The notes under the pieces: generated by a model | What the model saw: the letters and a program-made list of their open reading frames with translations, nothing else | What the model was told of the DNA's origin: nothing | The model's database searches: none | Source: Candidatus Saccharibacteria bacterium UBA1235 | GTDB lineage: Bacteria; Patescibacteriota; Saccharimonadia; Saccharimonadales; Saccharimonadaceae | Direction: 5' to 3' | Length of the DNA stretch: 21,677 bases | Assembly (NCBI GenBank): GCA_002309075.1 | Contig: DBWP01000008.1 | Location: forward strand, 1-21,677 | Translations under genes and position numbers: made by a program | Shown: positions 14,370 to 21,471 of the stretch, in pieces | Layout of the letters: each line of letters starts with the position of its first letter | Numbering within the stretch: the stretch's first letter is position 1

Positions 14370-15233
14370 CTACGTCTGTCTTCTCTGTAAACTACGGTCG
14401 ATAGCCTGATTTGCTTCATGGTCGGCAACTGTGTTTTGGCTGCGCGAAACGTGAGTAAACGAAACTGCGTCAAAATAATTTAGTTTTTCTTGAATGTCCC
14501 TGTAAATCGGGAGAATATCCTTATTTTTGACCGTAAAAATACCGTTTAGCTGGTTAACCACCATTAAACTATCAGAGATAAAGTGGGCGGATTTTAAGCC
14601 TAACCCAATAGCACGCTCGATACCGTTTTTCATAGCGTAATATTCGGCAACCCTAGAGGTAGCAAAGCCAATAAATTTTCCGCTCTGTTCTATAATTTGA
14701 CCATCAACATCTGTTATACAGCAACCGACGCCAGCAGGTCCAGGATTGCCACGAGATGCGCCATCTACATTTACGGTAGCGGCGAGCGCTGCGTCACGCG
14801 GAGAAATGCGTCCAGGAGTGACCTTCCCTTCGACGATTTCGAAGACCGATAGACTCGCCTCGTCTAGGCGGACGTTTGCCGTAGTAAAATCTTTGATATA
14901 TTTATAACTAGTATAGCGATCGAAAGGTTCTGGTTTAATATTCTCCGTGTCAGAGAATCCAATTTCATATATTATATATAGGTTACTTAGGCGGCTCGAA
15001 CCTTCTAGGGCTAAAAACGTAATGACGTCTTTAATTTTAATGGAACTTGCGGTGAGACCAACATATTCAGAGAGAGCGCGAAACATAGCTTCTTCGGGTT
15101 GCTCGCCGAACTTAATCTTTCCGGTCGGTAGCTCCCAAAAAACTGGGGCCTCCGAGCGGCCACGGCTACGCTTCAAAACTAAAACCCCGTCTTTAGTTCT
15201 AACAATTCCAACTACGCGAATTCTCTGTTTCAT
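14370..15233 (-). CDS. Nudix-like domain fused to RNase HI
   Basis: 287 aa in two domains. Residues about 1-135 have a Nudix fold: the box region 38-60 keeps Gly38, Glu44, Arg52, Glu56 and Gly59, but Ala53 and Tyr57 replace two of the Glu residues that bind metal in MutT, so hydrolase activity is doubtful. Residues about 150-285 are RNase HI with an intact active site: Asp157 (VNVDGASRGNPGPAG), Glu197 (RVAEYYA), Asp221 (ISDSLMVV) and Asp271 (VADHEANQAID). RNase HI cleaves RNA in RNA-DNA hybrids. The Nudix part may only bind a nucleotide. A structured RNA (15255-15381) precedes it; the ribosome binding site AAGGGTGG lies just before ATG 15233. Confidence 0.88.
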   Translation of the reverse strand: MKQRIRVVGIVRTKDGVLVLKRSRGRSEAPVFWELPTGKIKFGEQPEEAMFRALSEYVGLTASSIKIKDVITFLALEGSSRLSNLYIIYEIGFSDTENIKPEPFDRYTSYKYIKDFTTANVRLDEASLSVFEIVEGKVTPGRISPRDAALAATVNVDGASRGNPGPAGVGCCITDVDGQIIEQSGKFIGFATSRVAEYYAMKNGIERAIGLGLKSAHFISDSLMVVNQLNGIFTVKNKDILPIYRDIQEKLNYFDAVSFTHVSRSQNTVADHEANQAIDRSLQRRQT

Positions 15234-15254
15234 GCCACCCTTAAATCTTGAGGT

Positions 15255-15381
15255 GCCCTATCGGCCTGTTTTCCCCGTAATATATACAGGTGGGTAAAAT
15301 CTTATGCGATACGACCACGGTCGTAAGCCACGAAATCCCTAAAACATGATTATTCAGGAAAATCATGTTGCCGATAGGGCT
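15255..15381 (-). ncRNA. candidate structured leader RNA or small RNA, unidentified
   Basis: The ends GCCCTATCGGC (15255-15265) and GCCGATAGGGC (15370-15380) form an 11-bp perfect closing helix. Inside, on the minus strand, are a 9-bp perfect hairpin adjoining it (15343-15351 with 15361-15369), a hairpin TACGAC/GTCGTA (15310-15325, capped by CTTA/TAAG outside) and a weak CTGT/ACAG helix (15266-15269 with 15286-15289). The predicted transcription start (about 15381) is exactly the 5' edge of the closing helix. CCACCT near 15288-15293 can pair with GGGTGG in the ribosome binding site of the next gene, a possible switch. I cannot match it to a known riboswitch. Confidence 0.55.
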
Positions 15382-15387
15382 ATCTTC

Positions 15388-15396
15388 ATTGTAACA
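15388..15396 (-). promoter_or_regulatory. extended -10 promoter of the 15255-15381 RNA
   Basis: TGTTACAAT on the minus strand (-10 at 15388-15393, TGT at 15394-15396). No clear -35. The start 7 nt on falls at 15381. Confidence 0.55.
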
Positions 15397-15411
15397 TATT
15401 TTTGCTCACTA

Positions 15412-15420
15412 TGATATAAT
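15412..15420 (+). promoter_or_regulatory. extended -10 on the opposite strand
   Basis: TGATATAAT (15412-15420) on the plus strand, 20 bp from the leftward promoter. It would start a transcript near 15427 running antisense into the end of the protease gene; an ATTCA/TGAAT dyad and a T run (about 15445-15478) could stop it after roughly 50 nt. Weak evidence. Confidence 0.3.
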
Positions 15421-15475
15421 TTACTCAGATAACAGAGGGTGTAGATTCAGAAAATCCTGAGTTTGAATGGAATTT

Positions 15476-16123
15476 TTAAGCTCCAACTATCGTATAAAAG
15501 AATTTAATTATCCCGGTCATGCCGTTTGAAATTAGATTCGAGAAGACATCGCTAAAGAGGAAAATTAGAAAATACACGATGATGAAGCCGTAGCGCTCCA
15601 TTGAATTTAGAATGTTGCGGAAAAAATCTGGCGAAATTGCATAGAGGATACGCGAACCATCAAGAGGCGGTATTGGGATAAGGTTAAAGAGCATAAAGCC
15701 CAAATTAATATAAACTGTTTCAATAAGAATAAATTGTAGTAGATCGCTGCCCGTATAATATATGGTGGCAAGGCCGGAAAAATATGCAATTAAAAAGGCG
15801 ACGAAGGCAATCAAGAAATTCGTAAGCGGGCCAGCGAGAGCAACAAGTGCAAGCCCCCATTCGCGCCATTTTAAATTATGGGAGTTGATCGGAACTGGCT
15901 TTGCGCCGCCAAAAACTGGAGCATTTAATAGATACAAAATAACTGGGACCAATATCGACATGAATGGATCGATATGTTTTATAGGATTTAAGGTTAAGCG
16001 ACCAGCATCTTTTGCGGTGCGATCGCCGAGGAAATAGGCTACTACCCCGTGCGCTAATTCATGCAAAATCACCGACACGACGACGATGATTAAGACGATT
16101 ATGAGATAGATTGGATCCTTCAT
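15476..16123 (-). CDS. site-2 protease family (M50) membrane metalloprotease
   Basis: 215 aa. The zinc motif HELAHG (21-26; His21, Glu22, His25) lies in the first membrane helix and the third ligand Asp155 in PPLDGSR near residue 155. Four or five further hydrophobic segments (about 55-70, 92-118, 126-150, 170-195) make the compact core of the short M50 family without PDZ domain. Such proteases cut membrane-spanning segments of other proteins, often to release a regulator. The ATG overlaps the stop of the upstream gene as TAATG, so it is translated with the beta-lactamase-fold relative; the natural substrate is unknown. Short length is normal for the subgroup. Confidence 0.9.
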   Translation of the reverse strand: MKDPIYLIIVLIIVVVSVILHELAHGVVAYFLGDRTAKDAGRLTLNPIKHIDPFMSILVPVILYLLNAPVFGGAKPVPINSHNLKWREWGLALVALAGPLTNFLIAFVAFLIAYFSGLATIYYTGSDLLQFILIETVYINLGFMLFNLIPIPPLDGSRILYAISPDFFRNILNSMERYGFIIVYFLIFLFSDVFSNLISNGMTGIIKFFYTIVGA

Positions 16124-16569
16124 TAATTAAGCACCACCACTTCTTTCGTAGCTGGCAGAGATTCAAGATTTTTAATTTTGAGCTTCTTTTCGGTGCGCGC
16201 AGTGAGCTTCAAATCGGAAACCATCGCGTCAACATTCCCCATGGCGACGATGAGCTTTGGCTCAATTTCGCGAATTGCACGAATGCTCGAAGTGCAAAGA
16301 ATATCAGCAATAATATCATCGAGATTTTCCTCAATATTGCCAAGAATACCAACATGCACACCGCCAATTTCGACTGAATAAATAGTTTTATGGCTTTCGG
16401 TCAAGACGCCGCGAATGGTAGCATCGCCAATTTCGAACTCACCAGGACCGGTGATTTCTCCGACTGGGAGATTTGCGGAGATAACAGCGTTCGCGACATC
16501 AAATTTAATTGCACCTTTTTTAGTCGTAATAATAATTTCGTCCGGATTTTTGCTTTCAATTTCGAACAT
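16123..16569 (-). CDS. degenerate metallo-beta-lactamase-fold protein
   Basis: 148 aa. Segments GPGEFEIGDATIRGV (41-55), YSVEIGGVHVGILGNI (64-79) and EPKLIVAMG (103-111) follow the strand order of UlaG-type metallo-beta-lactamase-fold proteins. The HxHxDH motif is absent, and the later metal ligands are replaced (Asn78 where LGD would be, Gly111 where MH would be), so it should not bind the usual zinc pair. It may be a structural or regulatory relic. AGGAGGA is placed 3-4 nt before ATG 16569. It lies between the winged-helix regulator (10 nt) and the site-2 protease (overlap), suggesting one functional unit. Family assignment is by motif only. Confidence 0.65.
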   Translation of the reverse strand: MFEIESKNPDEIIITTKKGAIKFDVANAVISANLPVGEITGPGEFEIGDATIRGVLTESHKTIYSVEIGGVHVGILGNIEENLDDIIADILCTSSIRAIREIEPKLIVAMGNVDAMVSDLKLTARTEKKLKIKNLESLPATKEVVVLN

Positions 16570-16579
16570 ATTCCTCCTG

Positions 16580-17182
16580 TTATTTTATGATTTTGTATGG
16601 GTCAATAATTTCACTAATTTCCATTTCGAAAATTTCTTCTAAGAAACGGTCTTTAACATTTTTACGATAAGTGAAATCGTCTGTCGACATGATTACGTAA
16701 TTAATCGGCTTTCCCTGTTTCTTTTCGACTACCTCGGCCCAACGAGTAAGTTTTTTTGTTTTGTCGTTTCCGATAACTAGAAGATCAACACCATCTTGGC
16801 CAGGGAGACGATTGGTGACGACAAGTCCTTTAATGTAATTTTTAACCGGCCGGCAATATTCTTCCCAAGTTGTTTCGTGGACATCTTTTTCACGAGTTGA
16901 ATCAATTTTCTTTGAAAAAATTTCAGTTAATGGACGCGCGAATGGATGTTTACTATTAGCCGAGTAATAAACTTTATTGTCGAAGGTCTCATTTTTGATA
17001 ACACCTATACTCTCAAGATTTAAAAGTTCCCGACGGACCGAGTTAATCTGCTCATCAATTACGCGCGTCATTTCTCGCACGTAGAAAGATTTTTCAGGAT
17101 TTTCGAAAAATAATTTTAGAAGCTTCGCGCGAGTTTTAGAACCAAATAATTTTTCAATTGGTGTACTATTTTCTTTACTCAT
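16580..17182 (-). CDS. winged-helix DNA-binding protein with nucleotidyltransferase-like C-terminal domain
   Basis: 200 aa. Residues about 8-80 form a winged helix of the ArsR/MarR type (GSKTRAKLLKLFFENPEKSFYVREMTR, then an INSVRRELLNLESIGVI recognition-helix region and wing). Residues about 110-200 resemble MNT-type nucleotidyltransferases (GVDLLVIGND at 131-140, NYVIMSTDDF at 161-170), but the normal GS...SDxD start is replaced by RLPGQDGVD, so activity is uncertain. Such fusions occur in archaea and patescibacteria as putative regulators. The ATG overlaps the end of miaA by 8 nt, but an extended -10 inside miaA predicts a separate mRNA with about 3 nt before the ATG. Confidence 0.75.
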   Translation of the reverse strand: MSKENSTPIEKLFGSKTRAKLLKLFFENPEKSFYVREMTRVIDEQINSVRRELLNLESIGVIKNETFDNKVYYSANSKHPFARPLTEIFSKKIDSTREKDVHETTWEEYCRPVKNYIKGLVVTNRLPGQDGVDLLVIGNDKTKKLTRWAEVVEKKQGKPINYVIMSTDDFTYRKNVKDRFLEEIFEMEISEIIDPYKIIK

Positions 17183-17999
17183 TCTGTATATATTTTATCA
17201 CGTATGGATAAATTTTTGCAAGCTCTAACCAAATAATATTATGGTTGCGTTTAAACCAAGTAAGTTGTCTTTTAGCTAAATGATAATCCTCGTAAAAACA
17301 TTTTTCTTTAGCCTCATCTAAACTTAAATTTCCCTCTATATATTTCCAGGCATATTCATAAATATCACTTTTCATAGCTCCATTATCCCAGCCATATTTT
17401 AAAACTAATTTTTTAGTTTCTTCATACAGTTCTGGACAAAACATTTGATCAATTCTTTTCTTGAGACGCTCCCTTAATTCCTCTGTTGGCCATTTAATCC
17501 CTATAATTAAAAAATCCCCTTTTATACTTGTTCTGTCTGAACAACTTTTTTGTTCAATATCGCCAATTTTATGTCCAGTCGGGCCCTTGAATTGATAATC
17601 ATAAATTAAGGCATCGATATAAAGTCCAGTGCCACCAACAATGATCGGGACCTTTCCGCGAGACTTAATTTCTTTAATTTTTTCTGCTGCATAAGTTTTC
17701 CAATCGGCAACAGTAAACCTTTCGCCTGGCTCGACTAAATCAATTCCCCAATGCGGGACTCCGTCCATTTCTTCTTTAGTCGGCTTAGCGGTGCCAATGT
17801 CCATACCCTTATAAATTGCGCGAGAATCAGCAGAAATAATCTCTCCACCGATAGTCTTTGCAATCTCAATAGAAACGCCGGTTTTACCGGAGCCGGTAGG
17901 GCCTAGAATAATAATGCCTGACGGGTCCTGCCGGACCTTCTCCTCCCCCACCTCGCCAAGTCTCGGCAGGGGACCCCCTCCAGGTCCGTCACCCGTCAT
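17175..17999 (-). CDS. miaA: tRNA dimethylallyltransferase with repeat-encoded N-terminal extension
   Basis: MiaA puts a dimethylallyl group on A37 of tRNAs reading UNN codons. Seen: P-loop GPTGSGKT (33-40), ISADSRAIYKGMDIGTAKP (55-73), GGTGLYIDAL (122-131) and AKRQLTWFKR (242-251). At 274 aa it is short (E. coli 316). The usual GY(K/R) block is IYEY (213-216) and the T-R pair before AKRQ is DY, so it is divergent. Residues 2-28 (Gly/Pro-rich) are encoded by an 80-bp GC-rich palindrome; family members normally have only a few residues before the P-loop. ATG 17999 has AAGGAAG 7 nt upstream, overlapping the end of thrS, which supports this start. No other ATG or GTG lies before the P-loop outside the element. 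The 3' half is markedly A/T-rich. Confidence 0.88.
   Translation of the reverse strand: MTGDGPGGGPLPRLGEVGEEKVRQDPSGIIILGPTGSGKTGVSIEIAKTIGGEIISADSRAIYKGMDIGTAKPTKEEMDGVPHWGIDLVEPGERFTVADWKTYAAEKIKEIKSRGKVPIIVGGTGLYIDALIYDYQFKGPTGHKIGDIEQKSCSDRTSIKGDFLIIGIKWPTEELRERLKKRIDQMFCPELYEETKKLVLKYGWDNGAMKSDIYEYAWKYIEGNLSLDEAKEKCFYEDYHLAKRQLTWFKRNHNIIWLELAKIYPYVIKYIQNE
17192..17221 (-). promoter_or_regulatory. internal promoter for the winged-helix gene (near-leaderless)
   Basis: TTGCAA (17216-17221), 18-bp spacer, TAAAAT (17192-17197) with TGA extension (17198-17200), inside the 3' end of miaA. Predicted start near 17185. Confidence 0.5.
17919..17998. repeat. 80-bp GC-rich palindromic element inside the miaA start
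   Basis: Terminal inverted repeats TGACGGGT/ACCCGTCA (17919-17926 with 17991-17998), inner pairs GGACCT/AGGTCC (17933-17938 with 17982-17987) and CCTGCCG/CGGCAGG (17927-17933 with 17964-17970, an alternative pairing), and CCCC/GGGG further in. About 70% GC in a region near 40%. It begins with the TG of the miaA ATG and stays in frame, adding 27 residues. It resembles REP or Rickettsia-type palindromic elements in form; no second copy is in the window. Confidence 0.75.
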
Positions 18000-18000
18000 A

Positions 18001-19758
18001 TTATATCTTCCTTAGGAATTCATCAAGCTTCTCTAACTCAACCTTTTCTTCTTTGTCGCGGAGGCGAATTGAGACGATTCCCTCTTCAGCATCTTTCGGA
18101 CCAACAACAAGGATAGCTGGGATCTTCATATCCGTAGCACGTTTGATCTTTTTACCAAGAGAATCTGCCGATTCGTCAACTGTGTAGCGAAGCTCGTTGT
18201 ATTTCAGAGGCTTCTCAAGCACGATTTCGTCTAGAATATCGGTAATTTTCTTTACATAATCTGAAATTTTATCATTTACCGTAACGATTCGGACCTGTTC
18301 TGGAGCGCACCAAAATGGGAACCAGCCGCCAGTATGTTCAATAAAGACCGACAAGAAGCGCTCAATAGAACCAAGCGTAGCATGATGAATCATGACTGGG
18401 CGCTCTTTTTCGCCTTTCTCGTTAACGAATTCGAGTTCAAAACGTTCTGGCTGGACAAAGTCTAGCTGAATCGTTGCGAGCTGGTGTTCACGTCCGATAG
18501 CATCTTCCGCCATGAAGTCAATCTTCGGGCCATAGAAGGCAGCTTCGCCCTCTTGTTCAAAATAATCTAACCCGTTATCGATTGCGGCTTGCTTGATTTG
18601 ATTTTGAGCCATCTCCCAAAGCTTCTTATCGCCAAGATACTTATCTTCATCAGAACGATATGAAAGGCGAGCGCGAAGTTTCTGCATGCCCATTGTGGTA
18701 TATAGTTCTTTCACAATAGCGACTAGGCGCTTTACTTCGTCCTTAATTTGGTCTTTGCGGCAGAAAACATGTGAATCGTCTTGGGTCAAAGAACGAACGC
18801 GAGAAAGACCGCCAAGCTCACCAGTTTTTTCATCGCGATAATCAGTCGTAGCTTCCATGTAGCGGACTGGCATCTCTTTATAAGTGCGTGGGCGCGAAGC
18901 GAAAATCTGAGCGTGATGTGGGCAGTTCATTGGCTTCATCGCAAAATCTTCACCATTGACCTGGGAGTGAACCATAAATAGCTCGTCACCAAATTTAGCA
19001 TAGTGTCCAGAAGTTTTATACAGGTCGGTTTTCGTGATATGTGGGGTCCAGACTTTCTTGAAGCCTTCGCGACCACGGAGACTCAAAGAATAGTTAGCCA
19101 TAAGCTCACGAAGTTCTGTCCCGCGCGGAGTAAAGAGCGGCAAGCCAGCGCCAACTAGATCCGAGAAACAGAAAAGATCTAGCTCTTTTCCAAGTTTGCG
19201 ATGATCACGCGCCTTGGCCTCTTCTTGACGCTTTAAGAATTCATCAAGTTCTTCGTCGGTATCAAAGGCAACACCATAAATACGAGTTAGCATTTCCCTC
19301 TTCTCGTCACCACGCCAATAAGCTCCGGCAATTCGAATTAGTTTAAAGGCACCAACTTCGTTAGTATTTTTGACATGTGGGCCTTTACAAAGGTCCGTAA
19401 AGACATCACCCATATCATAAAGAGAGATTTCGGCGTCTTCTGGTAGTTCTTCAATAAGTTCAATCTTATAATCCTGACCATGGTCTCGCGCCCAATTTAA
19501 AGCCTCCATTTTCGAGACTACGCGCTTCTCCATCGGAAGTTTAAGATCAATAATCTCATGCATTTTCTTCTCGATCCGAGGAAGATCCGCATCAGAAACC
19601 TTGGTGTCGCCAAAGTCAATATCGTAATAGAAACCATTGTCAATAGCTGGGCCAATACCGAATTTTGTTGTAGGATAAAGCTCTGTAACTGCAGCAGCGA
19701 GTACGTGACTTAAAGTGTGTCTCATTTTTTGTAGATTGTCTTCTCTAGACTCTTTCAT
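18001..19758 (-). CDS. thrS: threonyl-tRNA synthetase lacking the TGS domain
   Basis: ThrRS (585 aa) charges tRNA-Thr. The editing domain is present, with His14/His18 (RHTLSH) and Cys124/His128 (DLCKGPH), which remove mischarged Ser. The class II core has zinc ligands Cys279 (MNCPHH), His330 (DDSHVF) and His458 (MIHHATLGSIERF), and the anticodon-binding domain fills about 480-585. The N-terminal TGS (N1) domain of about 60 residues found in E. coli (642 aa) is missing; ATG 19758 is well supported by AAAGGA at 5 nt and a promoter just upstream. Such shortened ThrRS occurs in several lineages. First gene of the thrS-miaA cluster. Confidence 0.96.
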   Translation of the reverse strand: MKESREDNLQKMRHTLSHVLAAAVTELYPTTKFGIGPAIDNGFYYDIDFGDTKVSDADLPRIEKKMHEIIDLKLPMEKRVVSKMEALNWARDHGQDYKIELIEELPEDAEISLYDMGDVFTDLCKGPHVKNTNEVGAFKLIRIAGAYWRGDEKREMLTRIYGVAFDTDEELDEFLKRQEEAKARDHRKLGKELDLFCFSDLVGAGLPLFTPRGTELRELMANYSLSLRGREGFKKVWTPHITKTDLYKTSGHYAKFGDELFMVHSQVNGEDFAMKPMNCPHHAQIFASRPRTYKEMPVRYMEATTDYRDEKTGELGGLSRVRSLTQDDSHVFCRKDQIKDEVKRLVAIVKELYTTMGMQKLRARLSYRSDEDKYLGDKKLWEMAQNQIKQAAIDNGLDYFEQEGEAAFYGPKIDFMAEDAIGREHQLATIQLDFVQPERFELEFVNEKGEKERPVMIHHATLGSIERFLSVFIEHTGGWFPFWCAPEQVRIVTVNDKISDYVKKITDILDEIVLEKPLKYNELRYTVDESADSLGKKIKRATDMKIPAILVVGPKDAEEGIVSIRLRDKEEKVELEKLDEFLRKI

Positions 19759-19783
19759 CTTTATCCTTTCTATTAACCTATAT

Positions 19784-19792
19784 ATTATATCA
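19784..19792 (-). promoter_or_regulatory. thrS promoter (extended -10)
   Basis: TGATATAAT on the minus strand (-10 at 19784-19789). Start near 19777, leader about 19 nt. No T-box leader is present. -35 is weak (TAACTT). Confidence 0.6.
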
Positions 19793-19814
19793 TAAATCTA
19801 GAGAAAAAGTTAGG

Positions 19815-20477
19815 CTATCTGGATTTCTTACTGGGGCGGCCTTTAATATTCAATATTTTATATGTCTCTTCGATCGTGTCTTCAAAACTATCAACAATCC
19901 TAATATTGTGACCAAAAAAATTACGAAACTGTGGTTTTAGTTCCGTAAATTGTCCGCATGCAAGAAAAATTTGTTTTGGTATAAATTTTTTAATTTTATT
20001 TATCGCAAATTCAAGATCGGTGTTAAATTCTTTTTCTGTTAGTTCGCCGTCATCAATAAGCGGCGGCCAAGCGTCTAAACAAATTGTTCTAATATTTGTG
20101 CGGGGGATGAAGTTAAGATATGTAAATTTTTTAGTAACTGCTTTAGTTGTAAGGATGAGGGTAGGCTTACCTGGGAGGATTCTCCTCGGCATAAGTGTAA
20201 AACCAATGAATTTTTGATTTTTATATTTGCGATTAAAATATTTAAGGCTGGTAGCCGAAATTAAATAATTGGCGATAATAATTAAATCAACTTTATTAAT
20301 ATATGGACTCAGGGCATTCTCGGCTAAAATTCTTGCCTTTTTAGGGTCCCTTAAAATCTCGTCTCTTTTCCGCCAATTTATAACTCTAATTATTTCCGTG
20401 GTCGGAAGTTCAGACTCTAGCTGATCTGCAAAATTTTCACCACCATAACCGCTATCAAAAATTACTATTTTTAACAT
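19815..20477 (-). CDS. Asp/Glu racemase-family protein missing one catalytic Cys
   Basis: 220 aa. It opens FDSGYGGENFADQL (7-20), matching the FDSGxGG start of MurI glutamate racemase. MurI uses two Cys: the first, in ACNTASA, is Asn70 here (IANYLISATSL), while the second is kept as Cys174 (LACGQFTEL, where MurI has LGCTHF; the neighbouring His is Gln). With one Cys it cannot use the normal two-base racemisation; it could be an inactive relative or act on another substrate. MurI is also about 265 aa, so this is short. It precedes thrS by 56 nt on the same strand and has a GGAGGTGAAGGAG ribosome binding region. Function unassigned. Confidence 0.7.
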   Translation of the reverse strand: MLKIVIFDSGYGGENFADQLESELPTTEIIRVINWRKRDEILRDPKKARILAENALSPYINKVDLIIIANYLISATSLKYFNRKYKNQKFIGFTLMPRRILPGKPTLILTTKAVTKKFTYLNFIPRTNIRTICLDAWPPLIDDGELTEKEFNTDLEFAINKIKKFIPKQIFLACGQFTELKPQFRNFFGHNIRIVDSFEDTIEETYKILNIKGRPSKKSR

Positions 20478-20503
20478 ATCTCTCCTTCACCTCCGTGATT
20501 TTG

Positions 20504-20512
20504 ATTCTAGCA
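20504..20512 (-). promoter_or_regulatory. promoter of the racemase-like gene
   Basis: TGCTAGAAT on the minus strand (-10 at 20504-20509, TGC at 20510-20512); no -35. Leader about 20 nt. Confidence 0.5.
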
Positions 20513-20551
20513 CTAACCGTCATAAGATTTTGCGGCCTTTTAATGAAAAGA

Positions 20552-20563
20552 CTACAGCTGTAG
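20552..20563. promoter_or_regulatory. 12-bp perfect palindrome, possible operator
   Basis: CTACAGCTGTAG lies about 45 bp upstream of the racemase-like gene's -10, flanked by ATGAAAA (20543-20549) and TTTTCAT further out (about 20571-20577). It could bind a dimeric regulator or form a weak hairpin. No regulator can be named. Confidence 0.3.
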
Positions 20564-20598
20564 CTCACTTTTTTTCATAAATGAGTAAAATTAAAAAG

Positions 20599-20619
20599 GC
20601 GCCGAGTAAAATTCGACGC
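20599..20619 (-). terminator. terminator of the coiled-coil gene
   Basis: On the minus strand GCGTCGA/TCGGCGC (7 bp, one G-U), loop ATTTTAC, followed by CTTTTTAATTTT. It lies 22 nt after the stop of the coiled-coil gene. Confidence 0.75.
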
Positions 20620-20641
20620 ATTTTTTTGGTTAGTTTTAAAA

Positions 20642-21412
20642 CTATGAAGTTTTTCTGGATGAGAATTGTACCAACTTAAACGGCCATTTACGAACATCGC
20701 TCGGGGTCTTTACTTTACACTTTTTACTGTTCCTTGCCTCGGCCTCGCTAGCCTCGTTCTGAAGATTTTTCTTCTTGAGATAATTATACTCATTCTCGGC
20801 AGATATAAATTTGTCTTTCAAAATATCGCGTTCGTCTTTAAGACGTTTGAATTCCGCCTCGGCTTTCGTGTGAATACTCTTTTTCTCTTCAAACTTAGCC
20901 TTTGCAGCCCGATAGACAGATCCGTCAGTCTTCGGAGCCTCAAGTTTAGCTTCTTCTTTAGCCACCTTAATCTTATGGCAAAGTTTGCTAATCTCAGCGT
21001 TAAGCTCATTTCGACGCTTTTTGTGCTCATGTCCTTCCCGAGACAGAGCTGCAGCATTCACCTTGTCGCCAAGTTCATATTCGCTGCTAGCCTGGTCGAA
21101 ACATACTTTCATTCTCTGATGCTCAAGGTCTGCCTTAGCACGTAAAGGTTCTATAAGCGAATTAGTATAATCGCGAACCTTGCAATAGTTATCCCAAACC
21201 TCACGATAATGGTCATTTGCGGTTTTTATCGCTTGATACTCCTGATTCATCTCATTTCTCGCTTCGCAGCGCTCCAACCATGCCGACATCATAACGTCGT
21301 GGGCCTCACTAGCACGAGTTTTAGCTGCATCGTATACAGCCCAAGCCTCTTGCTTGCGTTGAAATGCCGACTGCTCTTTTGCCTTAATCCTGTCTAAGTC
21401 GTAGTTTGACAT
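20642..21412 (-). CDS. coiled-coil protein with DUF1771-like segment
   Basis: 256 aa, highly charged and almost entirely helical: heptad-like Lys/Glu/Ala patterns run from about 5 to 225. Residues about 105-145 (SSEYELGDKVNAAALSREGH...) resemble the DUF1771 pattern (A..Gd...A..ls..Gk.h), a helical segment often next to Smr nuclease domains; no Smr domain is present. The C-terminal tail (CKVKTPSDVRKWPFKLVQF) is basic. No signal peptide or membrane helix. It could be a cytoskeletal or nucleic-acid-associated protein; function unknown. ATG 21412 is used; AAAGG is 13 nt upstream, farther than ideal. Its mRNA begins with a strong hairpin (21442-21468). Confidence 0.7.
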   Translation of the reverse strand: MSNYDLDRIKAKEQSAFQRKQEAWAVYDAAKTRASEAHDVMMSAWLERCEARNEMNQEYQAIKTANDHYREVWDNYCKVRDYTNSLIEPLRAKADLEHQRMKVCFDQASSEYELGDKVNAAALSREGHEHKKRRNELNAEISKLCHKIKVAKEEAKLEAPKTDGSVYRAAKAKFEEKKSIHTKAEAEFKRLKDERDILKDKFISAENEYNYLKKKNLQNEASEAEARNSKKCKVKTPSDVRKWPFKLVQFSSRKTS

Positions 21413-21441
21413 ACATAGTCACCAACCTTTCTAAAAAATAT

Positions 21442-21468
21442 AAAAGTACGGGCCGAAAGGCCACTTTT
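21442..21468 (-). promoter_or_regulatory. 5' hairpin in the coiled-coil gene leader
   Basis: GGCC/GGCC with a TTTC loop (21451-21462), extended by AAAAGT/ACTTTT with a 3-nt bulge, begins about at the predicted transcription start (21465). The minus strand then continues ATATTTTTTAG, so it could act as an attenuator or as a 5' stabiliser. On the plus strand the same sequence looks like a standard terminator. Confidence 0.5.
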
Positions 21469-21471
21469 TTA

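Noticed and set aside
20666..21145. Plus-strand ORF of 159 codons
   Set aside because: It is the complementary-frame shadow of the coiled-coil gene, whose repeated Lys/Glu codons leave few stops on the other strand.
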